From the NCBI GenBank assembly GCA_025916135.1, contig CP104793.1:372001-436000 (forward strand): 64,000 nt of DNA, written 5' to 3'. Below the pieces are notes generated by a model. The model was not told the origin of the DNA and ran no database searches. It saw only the letters and a program-made list of their open reading frames with translations. Made by a program: the position numbers and the translations under genes. The DNA comes from Rhodobacteraceae bacterium D3-12. GTDB lineage: Bacteria > Pseudomonadota > Alphaproteobacteria > Rhodobacterales > Rhodobacteraceae. Position 1 is the first letter of the stretch. The number at the start of each line of letters is the position of its first letter. Of this stretch, positions 55,417 to 63,939 are shown piece by piece.

Positions 55417-56046
55417 ATGCGCAGTGAGGCACGCGAGAAGCGGGCGGAAGAGATTGAGGCGGCGGCCTATGCTGTGCTTGAGGCTAAGGGCTATGCCGGT
55501 CTGTCGATGCTGGCGGTGGCGCGGGCGGCGAAGGCGTCGAATGAGACATTATACAGGTGGTATGGTGACAAGCTGGGCCTGTTTGAGGCGCTGATTGCGC
55601 GCAACACGGAGGTGGTGGAAGAGGCGTTGGAACGCGGGCGGGACGCAGATGCGCTGCTTGAGTTGGAGCGTTTGGGGCCGGTGTTGTTGGGCATGGTGTT
55701 GGGGCCGCGTGCGGTGGCGTTGAACCGGGCGGCAGCGGCGGATGACAGTGGCAAGCTGGGTCGGGCGCTGGGCCGGATCGGGCGAGAGACAGTGGGGCCT
55801 TGGGTTGTCGGTATCATGGCGCGGGCGATTGCGGCGGGACAGTTGGGCGGTGGCTCGTCCAGCGCGGGAGCGCAGGACAGCGCACAGGACAGCGCGGAGG
55901 AGATGGCGGAAGTGTGGTTCGCCCTGTTGATCGGTGACACGCAGGTGCGCCGCGTGACCGGGGCGATGGATGCGCCCGACGAGGATTGGATTGCGGCACG
56001 GGCGGAGGCGGCGCTGGGCCGGTTGCGGCGGGTGTTTGCGGTGTGA
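55417..56046 (+). CDS. TetR/AcrR-family regulator
   Basis: The 209-residue protein has a helix-turn-helix at about 10-55 with [20 protein letters not shown] and [12 protein letters not shown]. The C-terminal ligand domain is alanine-rich, with a low-complexity segment [16 protein letters not shown] near 150. ATG 55417 is the natural start. It probably represses the divergent DUF1772 gene and itself through the paired palindromes. Confidence 0.88.
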   Translation: MRSEAREKRAEEIEAAAYAVLEAKGYAGLSMLAVARAAKASNETLYRWYGDKLGLFEALIARNTEVVEEALERGRDADALLELERLGPVLLGMVLGPRAVALNRAAAADDSGKLGRALGRIGRETVGPWVVGIMARAIAAGQLGGGSSSAGAQDSAQDSAEEMAEVWFALLIGDTQVRRVTGAMDAPDEDWIAARAEAALGRLRRVFAV

Positions 56047-56090
56047 GCGTGGCGCACGACCTGCGACCGGCTGTGCGTGTGGCGCGGGGA

Positions 56091-56127
56091 GGAGCCTCCG
56101 GCGGGGATATTTGGGGTCAGATGAAGG
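56091..56127 (-). repeat. Dispersed intergenic repeat A, copy near cytochrome c
   Basis: GGAGCCTCCGGCGGGGATAT, TTGGGGTCAGATGAAGG. The first 22 bases match the copy at 571. It lies between the convergent tetR and cytochrome c genes, 15 bases beyond the cytochrome stop. Confidence 0.75.
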
Positions 56128-56141
56128 GGGCGGCTGTGCGC

Positions 56142-56609
56142 TTAATCGGTGGCGTTGGCGTTGATCCGGTTGTGGCGGGCGATGATGTCTGGCGGCCAGG
56201 TGGATTTGATATAGGCGAGGGTGGCGCGGATGTCGGCGTCGGAGAGAATGTTTTCATACCCCTCCATGCGGGATTTATAGGTGCCGCCGACGAGCGCTTG
56301 GGTGCCGAATTTGGTGATGGCGAAGAGTTGCGCATCCGGGTGGTGCCATGTGTGGCCTGTGGGGTCGTGGGGCGGCGCGGGCATGTAGCCTTCGGCATCG
56401 GGGGTGCGCCAGTCGGGCTCTCCCTGCAGGTTGGCACCATGGCAGGCGGCGCAATGCTCGGCGTAGAGGGTTTCACCGCGGGCGATGGTGGTGGCATCGC
56501 GATAGGCGAGGAGGCCGTCAGAGGCTTGGTCCGGGCGCGTGGTAAGAAAGGCCAGCGCGGCGATGGCGGCGAGGAGAGCGGCGAGGATGAGGAGCCGGGT
56601 GCGGGTCAT
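56142..56609 (-). CDS. Membrane-anchored monohaem cytochrome c
   Basis: The 155-residue protein has an uncleaved-looking N-terminal hydrophobic helix (about 5-22) and one class I cytochrome domain. The haem site is CAACH at 53-57, with the axial Met probably in [20 protein letters not shown]. It should face the periplasm. No oxidase or dehydrogenase genes are adjacent, so its electron partners are unknown. ATG 56609 is chosen over an upstream start that lacks a signal sequence. Confidence 0.85.
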   Translation of the reverse strand: MTRTRLLILAALLAAIAALAFLTTRPDQASDGLLAYRDATTIARGETLYAEHCAACHGANLQGEPDWRTPDAEGYMPAPPHDPTGHTWHHPDAQLFAITKFGTQALVGGTYKSRMEGYENILSDADIRATLAYIKSTWPPDIIARHNRINANATD

Positions 56610-56819
56610 GGGAGTCCTATGCTGCGGCGGGCGGTTCGGGGGTGTAGCCAGCGGCATGGCAGGCTCCAGCGCGGGAAGGTCAAGGGGGAAGGCGAGAGAA
56701 AGCCGGGGTTTCGCAGGGGCGGAAAAGCGCCCGCCCTCTGGACGGGGCGGGGGATGTGGCTTAGCTCAGGGGAGGATGCTTCGGGGCCGACACCGGGGGC
56801 GGAACAGGAGATGCGACAG

Positions 56820-57770
56820 ATGAGCAAGCCGGAACTGACCCTCTACCTTGCGGCGCCGCGCGGGTTTTGTGCGGGCGTGGACCGGGCGATCAAGATTGTC
56901 GAGATGGCGATCGAGAAATGGGGCGCGCCGGTTTATGTGCGTCACGAGATTGTGCACAACAAATACGTGGTGGATGATCTGCGCGACAAGGGTGCCGTTT
57001 TTGTCGAAGAGCTGGATGATTGCCCCGATGACCGGCCCGTTATTTTTTCCGCCCATGGCGTGCCCAAAGCGGTTCCGGCAGAGGCGGCGCGGCGCGAGAT
57101 GGTGTTTGTTGATGCGACCTGTCCGTTGGTCAGCAAGGTGCATATCGAGGCCGAACGCCATGCGGAAGCGGGCCTGCAGATCATTATGATCGGCCATGCC
57201 GGACACCCGGAGACCATTGGCACCATGGGGCAATTGCCGGCGGGTGATGTGTTGCTGGTGGAGACGGTTGCGGATGTTGCCAAGGTGGCTGTGCGTGATC
57301 CCGAGCAATTGGCGTTTGTCACGCAGACGACGCTGAGTGTGGATGACACGATTGATATTGTCGCCGCGTTGAACACGCGGTTTCCGGCGATCAAGGGGCC
57401 GCATAAGGAAGACATTTGCTATGCCACCACCAACCGTCAGGAAGCGGTGAAGGCGATTGCCGAACATGCGCAGGCGATGTTGGTGGTGGGGGCGCCGAAT
57501 TCGTCAAACTCGCGGCGGTTGGTTGAGGTTGCCAAGCGGGCGGGCTGTGATTATTCGCAGCTGGTTCAGCGGGCGAGCGAGATTGATTGGCGCGCGATTG
57601 AGGGTGTGCGCTCGATCGGGGTGACGGCGGGGGCGTCGGCGCCGGAGTTGCTGGTCGATGAGGTGATCGCGGCCTTGCAGGCGCGCTATGACGTCACGAT
57701 CAAAGAGGTCGAGACCGCCAAGGAAGCCGTGGAGTTCAAGGTGCCGAGGGTTCTGAGGCAGGCAGGGTGA
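56820..57770 (+). CDS. ispH: 4-hydroxy-3-methylbut-2-enyl diphosphate reductase
   Basis: IspH makes isopentenyl and dimethylallyl diphosphate in the last step of the MEP pathway. The 316-residue product shows the three cluster-binding Cys in [32 protein letters not shown] and [11 protein letters not shown], plus the catalytic Glu region [17 protein letters not shown] 56820 has GGAG nine bases upstream; ATG 56811 is an alternative adding three residues. It is the first gene of a run through 61261 on the plus strand. Confidence 0.96.
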   Translation: MSKPELTLYLAAPRGFCAGVDRAIKIVEMAIEKWGAPVYVRHEIVHNKYVVDDLRDKGAVFVEELDDCPDDRPVIFSAHGVPKAVPAEAARREMVFVDATCPLVSKVHIEAERHAEAGLQIIMIGHAGHPETIGTMGQLPAGDVLLVETVADVAKVAVRDPEQLAFVTQTTLSVDDTIDIVAALNTRFPAIKGPHKEDICYATTNRQEAVKAIAEHAQAMLVVGAPNSSNSRRLVEVAKRAGCDYSQLVQRASEIDWRAIEGVRSIGVTAGASAPELLVDEVIAALQARYDVTIKEVETAKEAVEFKVPRVLRQAG

Positions 57771-57780
57771 GGCAGGCGGG

Positions 57781-58419
57781 GTGAGCCAGCCTGTTCGCCT
57801 GATCGGGTTCGAGCATAGCGTCTATACGCGGGTGGCGCGTATTGCCTTGGCCGAGAAGGGTGTCGCGGTCGACTTTGGCGCGCATGATCCGTTTCGCGGG
57901 CAGGGGGTGGAAAATCCGCATCCGTTCGGGCGGGTGCCGGTGTTGTGCCACGGGGATTTCGAGATTTACGAGACGGCGGCGATCACCGCCTATGTCGATG
58001 CGGCGTTCGAGGGTGCGGATTTGATGCCGGATGCGCCGCATGCGGTGGCGCGGGTCGAACAGGTGGTCGGGATGGTTGACGCCTATGTCTATTGGCCGCT
58101 GGTGAGGCAGGTCCATTCGCACGGTGCGTTTCGCCCGGCGATGGGCGAGGGGGGCGACGCGGAGATCGTGGCCGAAGGGTTGCGCGCCGCGCCGGGTGTT
58201 TTGGCGGCGCTGGAGGCGGTCGCGGTCGAAGGCTTGGGTCTTGGGGCGCGATTCACCCGGGCGGATTGCCATTTGGCGCCGATGATCTGGGCATTTGTGC
58301 AGGTGGCGGAGGGGGCAGAGATGCTGCGCCGCTATCCGGCGTTGTCGGCGTGGTGGGCGCGGGTCGAGGCGCGGGCGTCGATCCGCATGACGGAGGTCGC
58401 GCTTCCAAGCCGGTCGTAA
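57781..58419 (+). CDS. Glutathione S-transferase family protein
   Basis: The 212-residue protein starts at GTG 57781. It has an N-terminal thioredoxin-like domain (SQPVRLIGFEHSVYTRVARI, FGRVPVL, FEIYETAAITAYVD) and a helical C-terminal domain (ADCHLAPMIWAFVQVAEG). The N-terminal Ser or Tyr near residue 13-15 could activate glutathione. The substrate is unknown. It lies 10 bases after ispH. Confidence 0.88.
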   Translation: MSQPVRLIGFEHSVYTRVARIALAEKGVAVDFGAHDPFRGQGVENPHPFGRVPVLCHGDFEIYETAAITAYVDAAFEGADLMPDAPHAVARVEQVVGMVDAYVYWPLVRQVHSHGAFRPAMGEGGDAEIVAEGLRAAPGVLAALEAVAVEGLGLGARFTRADCHLAPMIWAFVQVAEGAEMLRRYPALSAWWARVEARASIRMTEVALPSRS

Positions 58420-58478
58420 GGCCGGTAGGCTTAGTGCAGGATGAGCGCAGGTTTAACGACGTTTCGAGGAGGCGTGCC

Positions 58479-59093
58479 ATGTCATTGCAATTTCTGATCA
58501 CCGCGATTGTGGTGGTTTTGGTCCCCGGAACGGGGGTGATTTACACGCTGGCGACGGGCCTTGGCCAAGGGCGCAAAGCGGCGTTGTGGGCGGCGGTGGG
58601 CTGTACCATTGGCATTGTGCCCGCTTTGGCGGCGGCGGTGTTGGGCTTGGCGGCGGTTTTGCATGCGTCGGCGGTTTTGTTTCAGGTCGTGAAGTTTGCG
58701 GGCGTGGCGTATTTGCTGTGGCTGGCGTGGCAGGCATTAAAGGAAGGCGGCGCGTTGGCGGTGCAATCCGAGCGGGCGGCGCAGCCGGGGTGGCGCGTGG
58801 CGTGGCGGGGCATTTTGATCAATTTCCTGAACCCGAAGCTGTCGATCTTCTTCCTTGCGTTGTTGCCGCCGTTTTTATCCGGGGACCCGGCGACGGTGAC
58901 AGGTGAGATGTTGGTGCTGGGCGGGGTTTTCATGGCGCTGACCTTTGTTGTGTTTGCCGGTTACGGGATGTTCGCCGCCCAGGCGCGGCGCCTGATTTTG
59001 GGCAATGCAGGCCTTATGCGCTGGGTGAGTCGCGGGTTTGCGGCGATCTTTGCCGCGCTGGCCGGGCGGTTGGCGATGGAGCGGGCGATATGA
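58479..59093 (+). CDS. LysE/RhtB-family exporter
   Basis: The 204-residue membrane protein starts MSLQFLITAIVVVLVPGTGV, followed by GLGQGRKAALWAAVGCTIGI and NFLNPKLSIFFLALLPPFLS, the two family motifs. It has about six helices. The exported metabolite is unknown. GAGGAGG precedes ATG 58479, and the stop overlaps the methyltransferase start by four bases. Confidence 0.9.
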   Translation: MSLQFLITAIVVVLVPGTGVIYTLATGLGQGRKAALWAAVGCTIGIVPALAAAVLGLAAVLHASAVLFQVVKFAGVAYLLWLAWQALKEGGALAVQSERAAQPGWRVAWRGILINFLNPKLSIFFLALLPPFLSGDPATVTGEMLVLGGVFMALTFVVFAGYGMFAAQARRLILGNAGLMRWVSRGFAAIFAALAGRLAMERAI

Positions 59094-59680
59094 GCCGGGA
59101 TGAGACGCTGGCGATCTATGACGCCAAGGCCGGGGATTACGCGGCGATGAGCGAGAGCCTGAGTGAGTTTCGCGAGTTGGAAGCTTTTGCCGCGGCCTTG
59201 CCAGAGGGTGCGCGGGTGCTTGATCTTGGGTGCGGGCCGGGGTTTTACGCAGGTTGGCTTGCCCAGCAGGGGTTTGTCGTTGAGGCGTGTGACGGATCGG
59301 CGGAAATGGTTGTTCTGGCCAAGCGGCAGGACGGGGTGGCCGCGCGCCAAGCGCGGTTTGACGAATTGGACGCGCAGGCGGCTTATGACGGGGTTTGGGC
59401 CAATTTCAGCTTGCTCCACGCGCCAAAAGCCGAGATGGGGGCTTTGTTGAGCCGGATCCGCCGGGCGGGACGGGACAATATGGTGTTTCACATCGGAATG
59501 AAGCTGGGCGAGGGCGAGGGGCCGGATGCGATTGGCCGGTTTTACGCCTATTACAGTGAGGGCGAATTGGAAGGGATGCTGAACGATGCGGGGTTTAAGG
59601 TGAGAGAGCGCAGACGCGGACGCGGCAAGGGATTGTCCGGTGAGATGGCGGACCATGTAACGATGCTCTGTCATGGCTGA
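59090..59680 (+). CDS. Class I SAM-dependent methyltransferase
   Basis: The 196-residue protein has the SAM motif [20 protein letters not shown] (about 43-62), [11 protein letters not shown] and a final strand [11 protein letters not shown]. It overlaps the exporter stop (ATGA) and the rnhA start (eight bases), so it is translationally coupled to both. The substrate is unknown. Confidence 0.88.
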   Translation: MSRDETLAIYDAKAGDYAAMSESLSEFRELEAFAAALPEGARVLDLGCGPGFYAGWLAQQGFVVEACDGSAEMVVLAKRQDGVAARQARFDELDAQAAYDGVWANFSLLHAPKAEMGALLSRIRRAGRDNMVFHIGMKLGEGEGPDAIGRFYAYYSEGELEGMLNDAGFKVRERRRGRGKGLSGEMADHVTMLCHG

Positions 59681-60137
59681 GTTGTTTGCCTATACCGACG
59701 GGGCGTGCAGCGGTAATCCGGGGCCGGGGGGCTGGGGCGTGCTGTTGCTGGCGATGGAGGGCGGCGAGGTGGTCAAGGAGCGCCCCCTTTGCGGTGGCGA
59801 GGCCGAGACCACCAACAACCGCATGGAATTGCTGGCGGCGATCAACGCGCTTGAGGCGTTGGCGCGGGCCAGTGACATCACGGTGGTAACCGATTCCGCC
59901 TATGTCAAAAACGGGGTGACCGGCTGGATGCACGGCTGGAAGCGCAACGGTTGGCGGACGGCGGCGAAGAAGCCGGTCAAGAACGTCGATCTTTGGCAGC
60001 GGCTGGATGAGGCGCAGGCGCGCCACCGGGTCAAATGGGAGTGGATCAAGGGCCACGCGGGCCACCCGGAAAACGAACGCGCCGATGAATTGGCGCGCGA
60101 GGGCATGGCCCCGTTCAAGGAAGGGCGCAGGGCGTGA
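59673..60137 (+). CDS. rnhA: Ribonuclease HI
   Basis: The enzyme cuts RNA in RNA-DNA hybrids. The 154-residue product contains the catalytic residues in [15 protein letters not shown] (Asp), [13 protein letters not shown] (Glu), [12 protein letters not shown] (Asp) and [15 protein letters not shown] (His and Asp). Length and order are those of RNase HI. Its stop overlaps the next start (GTGA). Confidence 0.97.
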   Translation: MAELFAYTDGACSGNPGPGGWGVLLLAMEGGEVVKERPLCGGEAETTNNRMELLAAINALEALARASDITVVTDSAYVKNGVTGWMHGWKRNGWRTAAKKPVKNVDLWQRLDEAQARHRVKWEWIKGHAGHPENERADELAREGMAPFKEGRRA

Positions 60138-60757
60138 GCTGGCTGGCGTTGCTTGATTTCGCCTCGGTTGTGGTTTTTGCGCTGACCGGCGCGTTGGTGG
60201 CGAGCCGGGCGCAGTTGGACCTTGTCGGGTTTGCCTTTGTCGCCTGTTTGACGGCGGTGGGTGGCGGCACGGTGCGCGATGTTGTGTTGGACCGGAACCC
60301 CGTGTTCTGGGTCGGTGAGCCGCTTTATATTTTCATCGCGGCGGCGGCGGCGGTCGTGGTGTTTTTCACGGCGCATTTGATGGAGAGCCGGTATCGGTGG
60401 TTGTTGTGGCTGGACAGCTTTGCGCTTGCTGTGGCGGTGCCTGCGGGGGTGAGCGCGGGGCTGGCGATGGAACAGACGTTGCCGGTGGTGGTGATCATGG
60501 GGATGGTCACCGGATGTTTCGGTGGTTTGATGCGCGATGTCGTGTGCAACGAGGTGCCGTTGGTTCTGAAGCAAGGTGAGCTATATGCCACGGCGGCCTT
60601 TATGGGGGCGTTGGCGGCGGTTGCTGTTGTGGCGGTCGAGGGCGGTGTTGGGCTGGCGTTGATGGTTTGCGCCGGGGTGACATGGGTGCTGCGGGCCGGG
60701 TCAATGGCGCTGGGCTGGCGGTTGCCGGTTTACAAGGGGCGACCGCCGCAGGTGTAA
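60134..60757 (+). CDS. TRIC-family cation channel (UPF0126)
   Basis: The 207-residue membrane protein starts at GTG 60134 and has about seven hydrophobic helices in two repeats. Each repeat has the glycine-rich motif of this family: [13 protein letters not shown] and [20 protein letters not shown]. Relatives are trimeric intracellular cation channels. The ion in bacteria is thought to be potassium or sodium. Confidence 0.88.
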   Translation: MSWLALLDFASVVVFALTGALVASRAQLDLVGFAFVACLTAVGGGTVRDVVLDRNPVFWVGEPLYIFIAAAAAVVVFFTAHLMESRYRWLLWLDSFALAVAVPAGVSAGLAMEQTLPVVVIMGMVTGCFGGLMRDVVCNEVPLVLKQGELYATAAFMGALAAVAVVAVEGGVGLALMVCAGVTWVLRAGSMALGWRLPVYKGRPPQV

Positions 60758-60781
60758 GTGAGGCCATTGAGGGGAGCGGGT

Positions 60782-61261
60782 GTGCGAGGACGCGAGAAAA
60801 AGCCGCTTTATCGATCGGTGAACACCCGGACGCATGGGGTGCGCCACGGATCGGGTGTCAAAGCGCGCTGGGAGCGCAACACCAAGGCGGCGCAGGGTGA
60901 CGCGGCGCGCGGATCGATGCATTCAGGTCAGAGGCACGGGCGCGATTACACGCCATTGTTCAAGTTTTTACTGTCACGGGTTGGGCAGGATTGGGCCGCG
61001 GTCCGGCGTGAGGCGATCGCGCGGTTGGACCGGGAAGAGCCGATTGGCTGGATGGTGGCGGCGACCGAAGCCGAGGGCGAGCGGTATTTCCGTGCGGGAG
61101 AGAGTTCGTATTATAGCGGGCTATATGTGGACAATGCGGGCAAGTTGTGCGTGGTTGATTCGGGGCTGACGCCCGAGACGATGCGACCGTTTTGCGGGTG
61201 TTGCACGCATACATTGAACGGTGTGCGTTTGAGTTTGGCGTTTGATGACGCTGATGGCTAG
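60782..61261 (+). CDS. Conserved protein of unknown function
   Basis: The 159-residue soluble, basic protein starts at GTG 60782 (VRGREKKPLYRSVNTRTHGV), preceded by GAGGGGAG; GTG 60758 is the alternative. It contains RDYTPLFKFLLSRVGQDWAA, EPIGWMVAATEAEGERYFRA and a Cys-Gly-Cys-Cys cluster near the C-terminus (PFCGCCTHTL) that could bind metal. I believe it is a conserved Rhodobacterales protein, but recognise no domain. It ends right before the row of hairpins. Confidence 0.7.
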   Translation: MRGREKKPLYRSVNTRTHGVRHGSGVKARWERNTKAAQGDAARGSMHSGQRHGRDYTPLFKFLLSRVGQDWAAVRREAIARLDREEPIGWMVAATEAEGERYFRAGESSYYSGLYVDNAGKLCVVDSGLTPETMRPFCGCCTHTLNGVRLSLAFDDADG

Positions 61262-61264
61262 GCG

Positions 61265-61377
61265 CGAATTCTTTCGAAGAATTCGGTCAAAAATTCTTGG
61301 AGAATTTTTGCTGCGGGCGGTTGGCGGGGTGGCTTTTTCCGCGACGGAAAAAGGGCCGGAATTCGTGACGAATTCCG
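61265..61377. repeat. Row of four perfect three-base-loop hairpins
   Basis: Hairpin 1 CGAATTCTT-TCG-AAGAATTCG (61265-61285). Hairpin 2 CAAAAATTCT-TGG-AGAATTTTTG (61288-61310). Hairpin 3 CTTTTTCCG-CGA-CGGAAAAAG (61333-61353). Hairpin 4 CGGAATTCG-TGA-CGAATTCCG (61357-61377). Stems are 9, 10, 9 and 9 bases with no mismatch. They fill the whole space between two convergent genes and hairpin 4 touches the stop codon of the minus-strand gene. Confidence 0.9.
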
Positions 61378-61614
61378 TTACTTTCGGATGTAGGTTTCCC
61401 AGATCCAGATCAGCAGGAGCGCGCCGAGGATTGCGCCGACGAAGCCAGCGGCCCAGCCGAGGATTGCGAGTAGTGTGCGCAGCACCAGACCGCCGATCAG
61501 CGCGCCGCCGATGCCGATGGCAATCGTGGTGATCACGTTGGTTTCGATGTTCATCAGCCGCGTGGCGATAAAGCCTGCTGCGGCACCGATGATGATAAGC
61601 CAGACAACGATCAT
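61378..61614 (-). CDS. GlsB/YeaQ/YmgE-family small membrane protein
   Basis: The 78-residue protein has three hydrophobic helices (about 2-20, 28-48 and 52-72) with glycine patterns VWLIIIGAAAGFIATRLM and GIGGALIGGLVLRTLLAILG, as in transglycosylase-associated (stress-response) membrane proteins. Biochemical role unknown. It lies 11 bases after a second small membrane-protein gene. Confidence 0.85.
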   Translation of the reverse strand: MIVVWLIIIGAAAGFIATRLMNIETNVITTIAIGIGGALIGGLVLRTLLAILGWAAGFVGAILGALLLIWIWETYIRK

Positions 61615-61625
61615 GGAGTGCTCTC

Positions 61626-61865
61626 CTAGCGTTTGCGATAATGGGTCGGCACGATGATCAGTGCGCCGACGGATGAGACAATGGCGTTGAGACCGGGGCT
61701 GCCGAAGCCGATCTGAAACATGATACGCACGAAATAGAACAGGAATGCACCGCCGACGCAGATGATGATCGACGGCAGGTAGCCATTGCGGGTGAAGCCC
61801 GATTTTTCCGAGACGTAACCGATGATACCGGCGATCACCACGGTGCCCATGAGGGTCAGAAACAT
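61626..61865 (-). CDS. Small membrane protein
   Basis: The 79-residue protein has three hydrophobic segments (about 3-18, 30-50 and 58-73). It resembles the GlsB/YeaQ-type protein next to it in size and topology, though the glycine pattern is weaker, and may be a diverged duplicate. It lies nine bases after fmt on the same strand. Confidence 0.7.
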   Translation of the reverse strand: MFLTLMGTVVIAGIIGYVSEKSGFTRNGYLPSIIICVGGAFLFYFVRIMFQIGFGSPGLNAIVSSVGALIIVPTHYRKR

Positions 61866-61874
61866 GCGCTCTCC

Positions 61875-62783
61875 TTAGCCCAGTTTGGTGCCGCGTGGCA
61901 CCGGGATGCCACGCAGGAACTCGGTCCTATCCTGCGCGGCGCGGCCTGCCTTTTGCAAGCGGGTGATTTCAATTGCACCACTGCCGCACGCGATGGTGAG
62001 CGTATCGTCGAGGGTTTCGCCGGCTATGCCGGAGCCTGTGGCGATGCGCGAGCCGAGCAGTTTAAGGCGCTCGCCTGCCAGTTCGCACCACGCGCCGGGA
62101 AAGGGGGAGAGGCCGCGGATTTGCTGGTCGATTTCGGTGGCGGGGCGGGTCCAGTCGATGCGGGCCTCGGATTTGTCGATCTTGGCGGCGTAGGTGACGC
62201 CCGCGTCGGGTTGCGGTTCGGGGGCAAGGTCGGGCAGGGCGTCGAGGGCTTCGGTAATGAGGCTGGCACCCATGCGCGACAGGCGGTCGTGCAATTGGGC
62301 CGTGGTTTCATCGGCGCCGATTGGCGTGGCGCGGCGCATGAGCACATCGCCGGTGTCCAGCCCTTCGTTCATTTGCATGATACAAACGCCGGTTTCCCTA
62401 TCCCCGGCCATGATCGCGCGGTGGATCGGTGCGGCCCCGCGCCAACGTGGCAGGAGCGAGGCGTGGATGTTGAGGCAGCCGTGGGTCGGCGCATCAAGGA
62501 TGGCTTTGGGCAGGATCAGACCGTAGGCGACAACCACGGCAATGTCGGCGTCGAGCGCGGCAAAGGCGGCTTGCTCATCTGCTGATTTCAGCGATTTGGG
62601 GTGGCGCACGGGCAGGCCGAGCGCCTCGGCGCGGCTGTGCACCGGGGTGGGGCGCTCTTTCTTGCCGCGCCCGGCCGGGCGGGGGGGCTGGCAATAGACG
62701 CAGGCGATATCATGCCCGGCGGCCACCAGAGCGTCGAGAACGGGGGTGGAGAAATCGGGGCTGCCCATGAAGATGATACGCAT
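61875..62783 (-). CDS. fmt: Methionyl-tRNA formyltransferase
   Basis: Fmt formylates initiator Met-tRNA, the substrate of later deformylation. The 302-residue product begins [20 protein letters not shown] and has the catalytic region [20 protein letters not shown] with Asn, His and the later Asp in [11 protein letters not shown]. The C-terminal OB-like domain begins near 205 ([20 protein letters not shown]). It follows the deformylase genes on the same strand, the common def-fmt arrangement. Confidence 0.97.
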   Translation of the reverse strand: MRIIFMGSPDFSTPVLDALVAAGHDIACVYCQPPRPAGRGKKERPTPVHSRAEALGLPVRHPKSLKSADEQAAFAALDADIAVVVAYGLILPKAILDAPTHGCLNIHASLLPRWRGAAPIHRAIMAGDRETGVCIMQMNEGLDTGDVLMRRATPIGADETTAQLHDRLSRMGASLITEALDALPDLAPEPQPDAGVTYAAKIDKSEARIDWTRPATEIDQQIRGLSPFPGAWCELAGERLKLLGSRIATGSGIAGETLDDTLTIACGSGAIEITRLQKAGRAAQDRTEFLRGIPVPRGTKLG

Positions 62784-62860
62784 TGTTGAGCGGTCCTCGC
62801 GTGGTTTGTTTCGGGTCGGGAAGGCGCGAGGCGGGTGGGTCTGCGCGCGATTGACAGGGG

Positions 62861-62910
62861 TGGGGGCCAGCCCCCAAGCCCCCCGGGATATTTTCAGTCA
62901 GATGAAGGGG
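62861..62910. repeat. Dispersed intergenic repeat A, copy near the deformylase-like gene
   Basis: GGGGGCCAGCCCCC, then CCCCCCGGGATATTTTCAGT, CAGATGAAGGGG. It is nearly identical to the copy at 43261-43310 and ends four bases from the stop of the minus-strand deformylase-like gene, the same position as the other copy has relative to era. Confidence 0.75.
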
Positions 62911-62914
62911 CGGG

Positions 62915-63408
62915 TCATTTGAGTTTGGCGGCGCGTTTGATCAGCATGTCGCGTTTGAGTTTGGAGAGGTGGTCGAAGTACATTTTGCCGTTGAGGTGGT
63001 CGATCTGGTGTTGGACGGAGGTGGACCACAGGCCGACGAGGTCGCGTTGTTCGGTTTCGCCGTGTTCATTGAGGAAGCGCACGGTGACGCCGCGGGGGCG
63101 TTTGAGAGTGGCGGAGACGCCGGGAGATTGGGGCTGGCTTCTTCATGGTCGCGCAGGACCGCCGAGGCGTCGATGATTTCGGGGTTGGCCATGCGAATGA
63201 CTTGCCCCCGCTCGGAAGAGGCGTCGACCACGGCGAGGCGCAGGAGCGTGCCGATCTGGGGCGCGGCGAGGCCGACGCCGGGCATGGCCTCCATCGTGTC
63301 GATCATATCGGTCCAGATCGCGCGGATGTCGTCGGTGATCGCGTCGACCGGGGTGGCGGGGGTGCGCAGGCGTTTGTCGGGCCAAGGCAGGCAGGTGCGG
63401 GCTGTCAT
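62915..63408 (-). CDS. Peptide-deformylase-like protein lacking catalytic residues (frameshifted as read)
   Basis: The fold is that of peptide deformylase: motif 1 is present as GVGLAAPQIGT. Motif 2, normally EGCLS, reads EEASPNLPGVS, so the metal-binding Cys is missing. Motif 3, normally HExDH, reads QHQIDHLNG, so the catalytic Glu is Gln. The frame breaks near 63120; one added base joins EEASPNLPGVSATLKRPRGV to an open frame ending at 62915, 164 residues. The span is 3n+2. The residue losses do not depend on the frameshift and indicate a non-catalytic paralogue. It overlaps the active deformylase stop by four bases. Confidence 0.88.
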
Positions 63409-63902
63409 GCGTGTTTCTCGAGGTAGGGGGGTTCGAGTTCGGCGCGCAGGGCGGGGGTGATCCGGTCAAAGTGGACATGGCCGTTGAGGTGGTCGAATTC
63501 GTGCTGGATCACGCGGGCTTCGGCGCCGTCGAAATCGCCCATGTGGATGTCGCCGGTTTCATCGGTCCATTGCATGGTGACGGCCTTGTGACGTTCGACC
63601 GGGACCGTGACGCCGGGGATCGAGAGGCAGCCTTCGTCCATCACCACGGGCACGCGTTCGGCGGCCATGATGAAGGGGTCGATCATCACGAGGGGTGATT
63701 TCTCGCCGTCTTTCCATGTCACGTCCATGACGAAAAACCGTTTCATCACGCCCACTTGCGGTGCAGCGAGGCCGCGACCGGAGGCGTTATACATGGTGTC
63801 GAACATATCCGAGATCAGCGGCCGCAAGTCGGCATGGCCGACCGAGGCGCAGGTTTGGGACAGGCGCGGATCGGGCCATTGCAGGATGGGAAGGATGGCC
63901 AT
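63405..63902 (-). CDS. def: Peptide deformylase
   Basis: The metalloenzyme removes the formyl group from new proteins. The 165-residue product has all three motifs: GRGLAAPQVGV, DEGCLSIPG (metal Cys) and IQHEFDHLNG (two metal His and catalytic Glu). It is the intact member of a set of three deformylase-type genes, and its stop overlaps the start of the degenerate copy. Confidence 0.96.
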   Translation of the reverse strand: MAILPILQWPDPRLSQTCASVGHADLRPLISDMFDTMYNASGRGLAAPQVGVMKRFFVMDVTWKDGEKSPLVMIDPFIMAAERVPVVMDEGCLSIPGVTVPVERHKAVTMQWTDETGDIHMGDFDGAEARVIQHEFDHLNGHVHFDRITPALRAELEPPYLEKHA

Positions 63903-63939
63903 CTGGCACCTCCTTGGTCATGAGCCAAATTTGCAGCAC

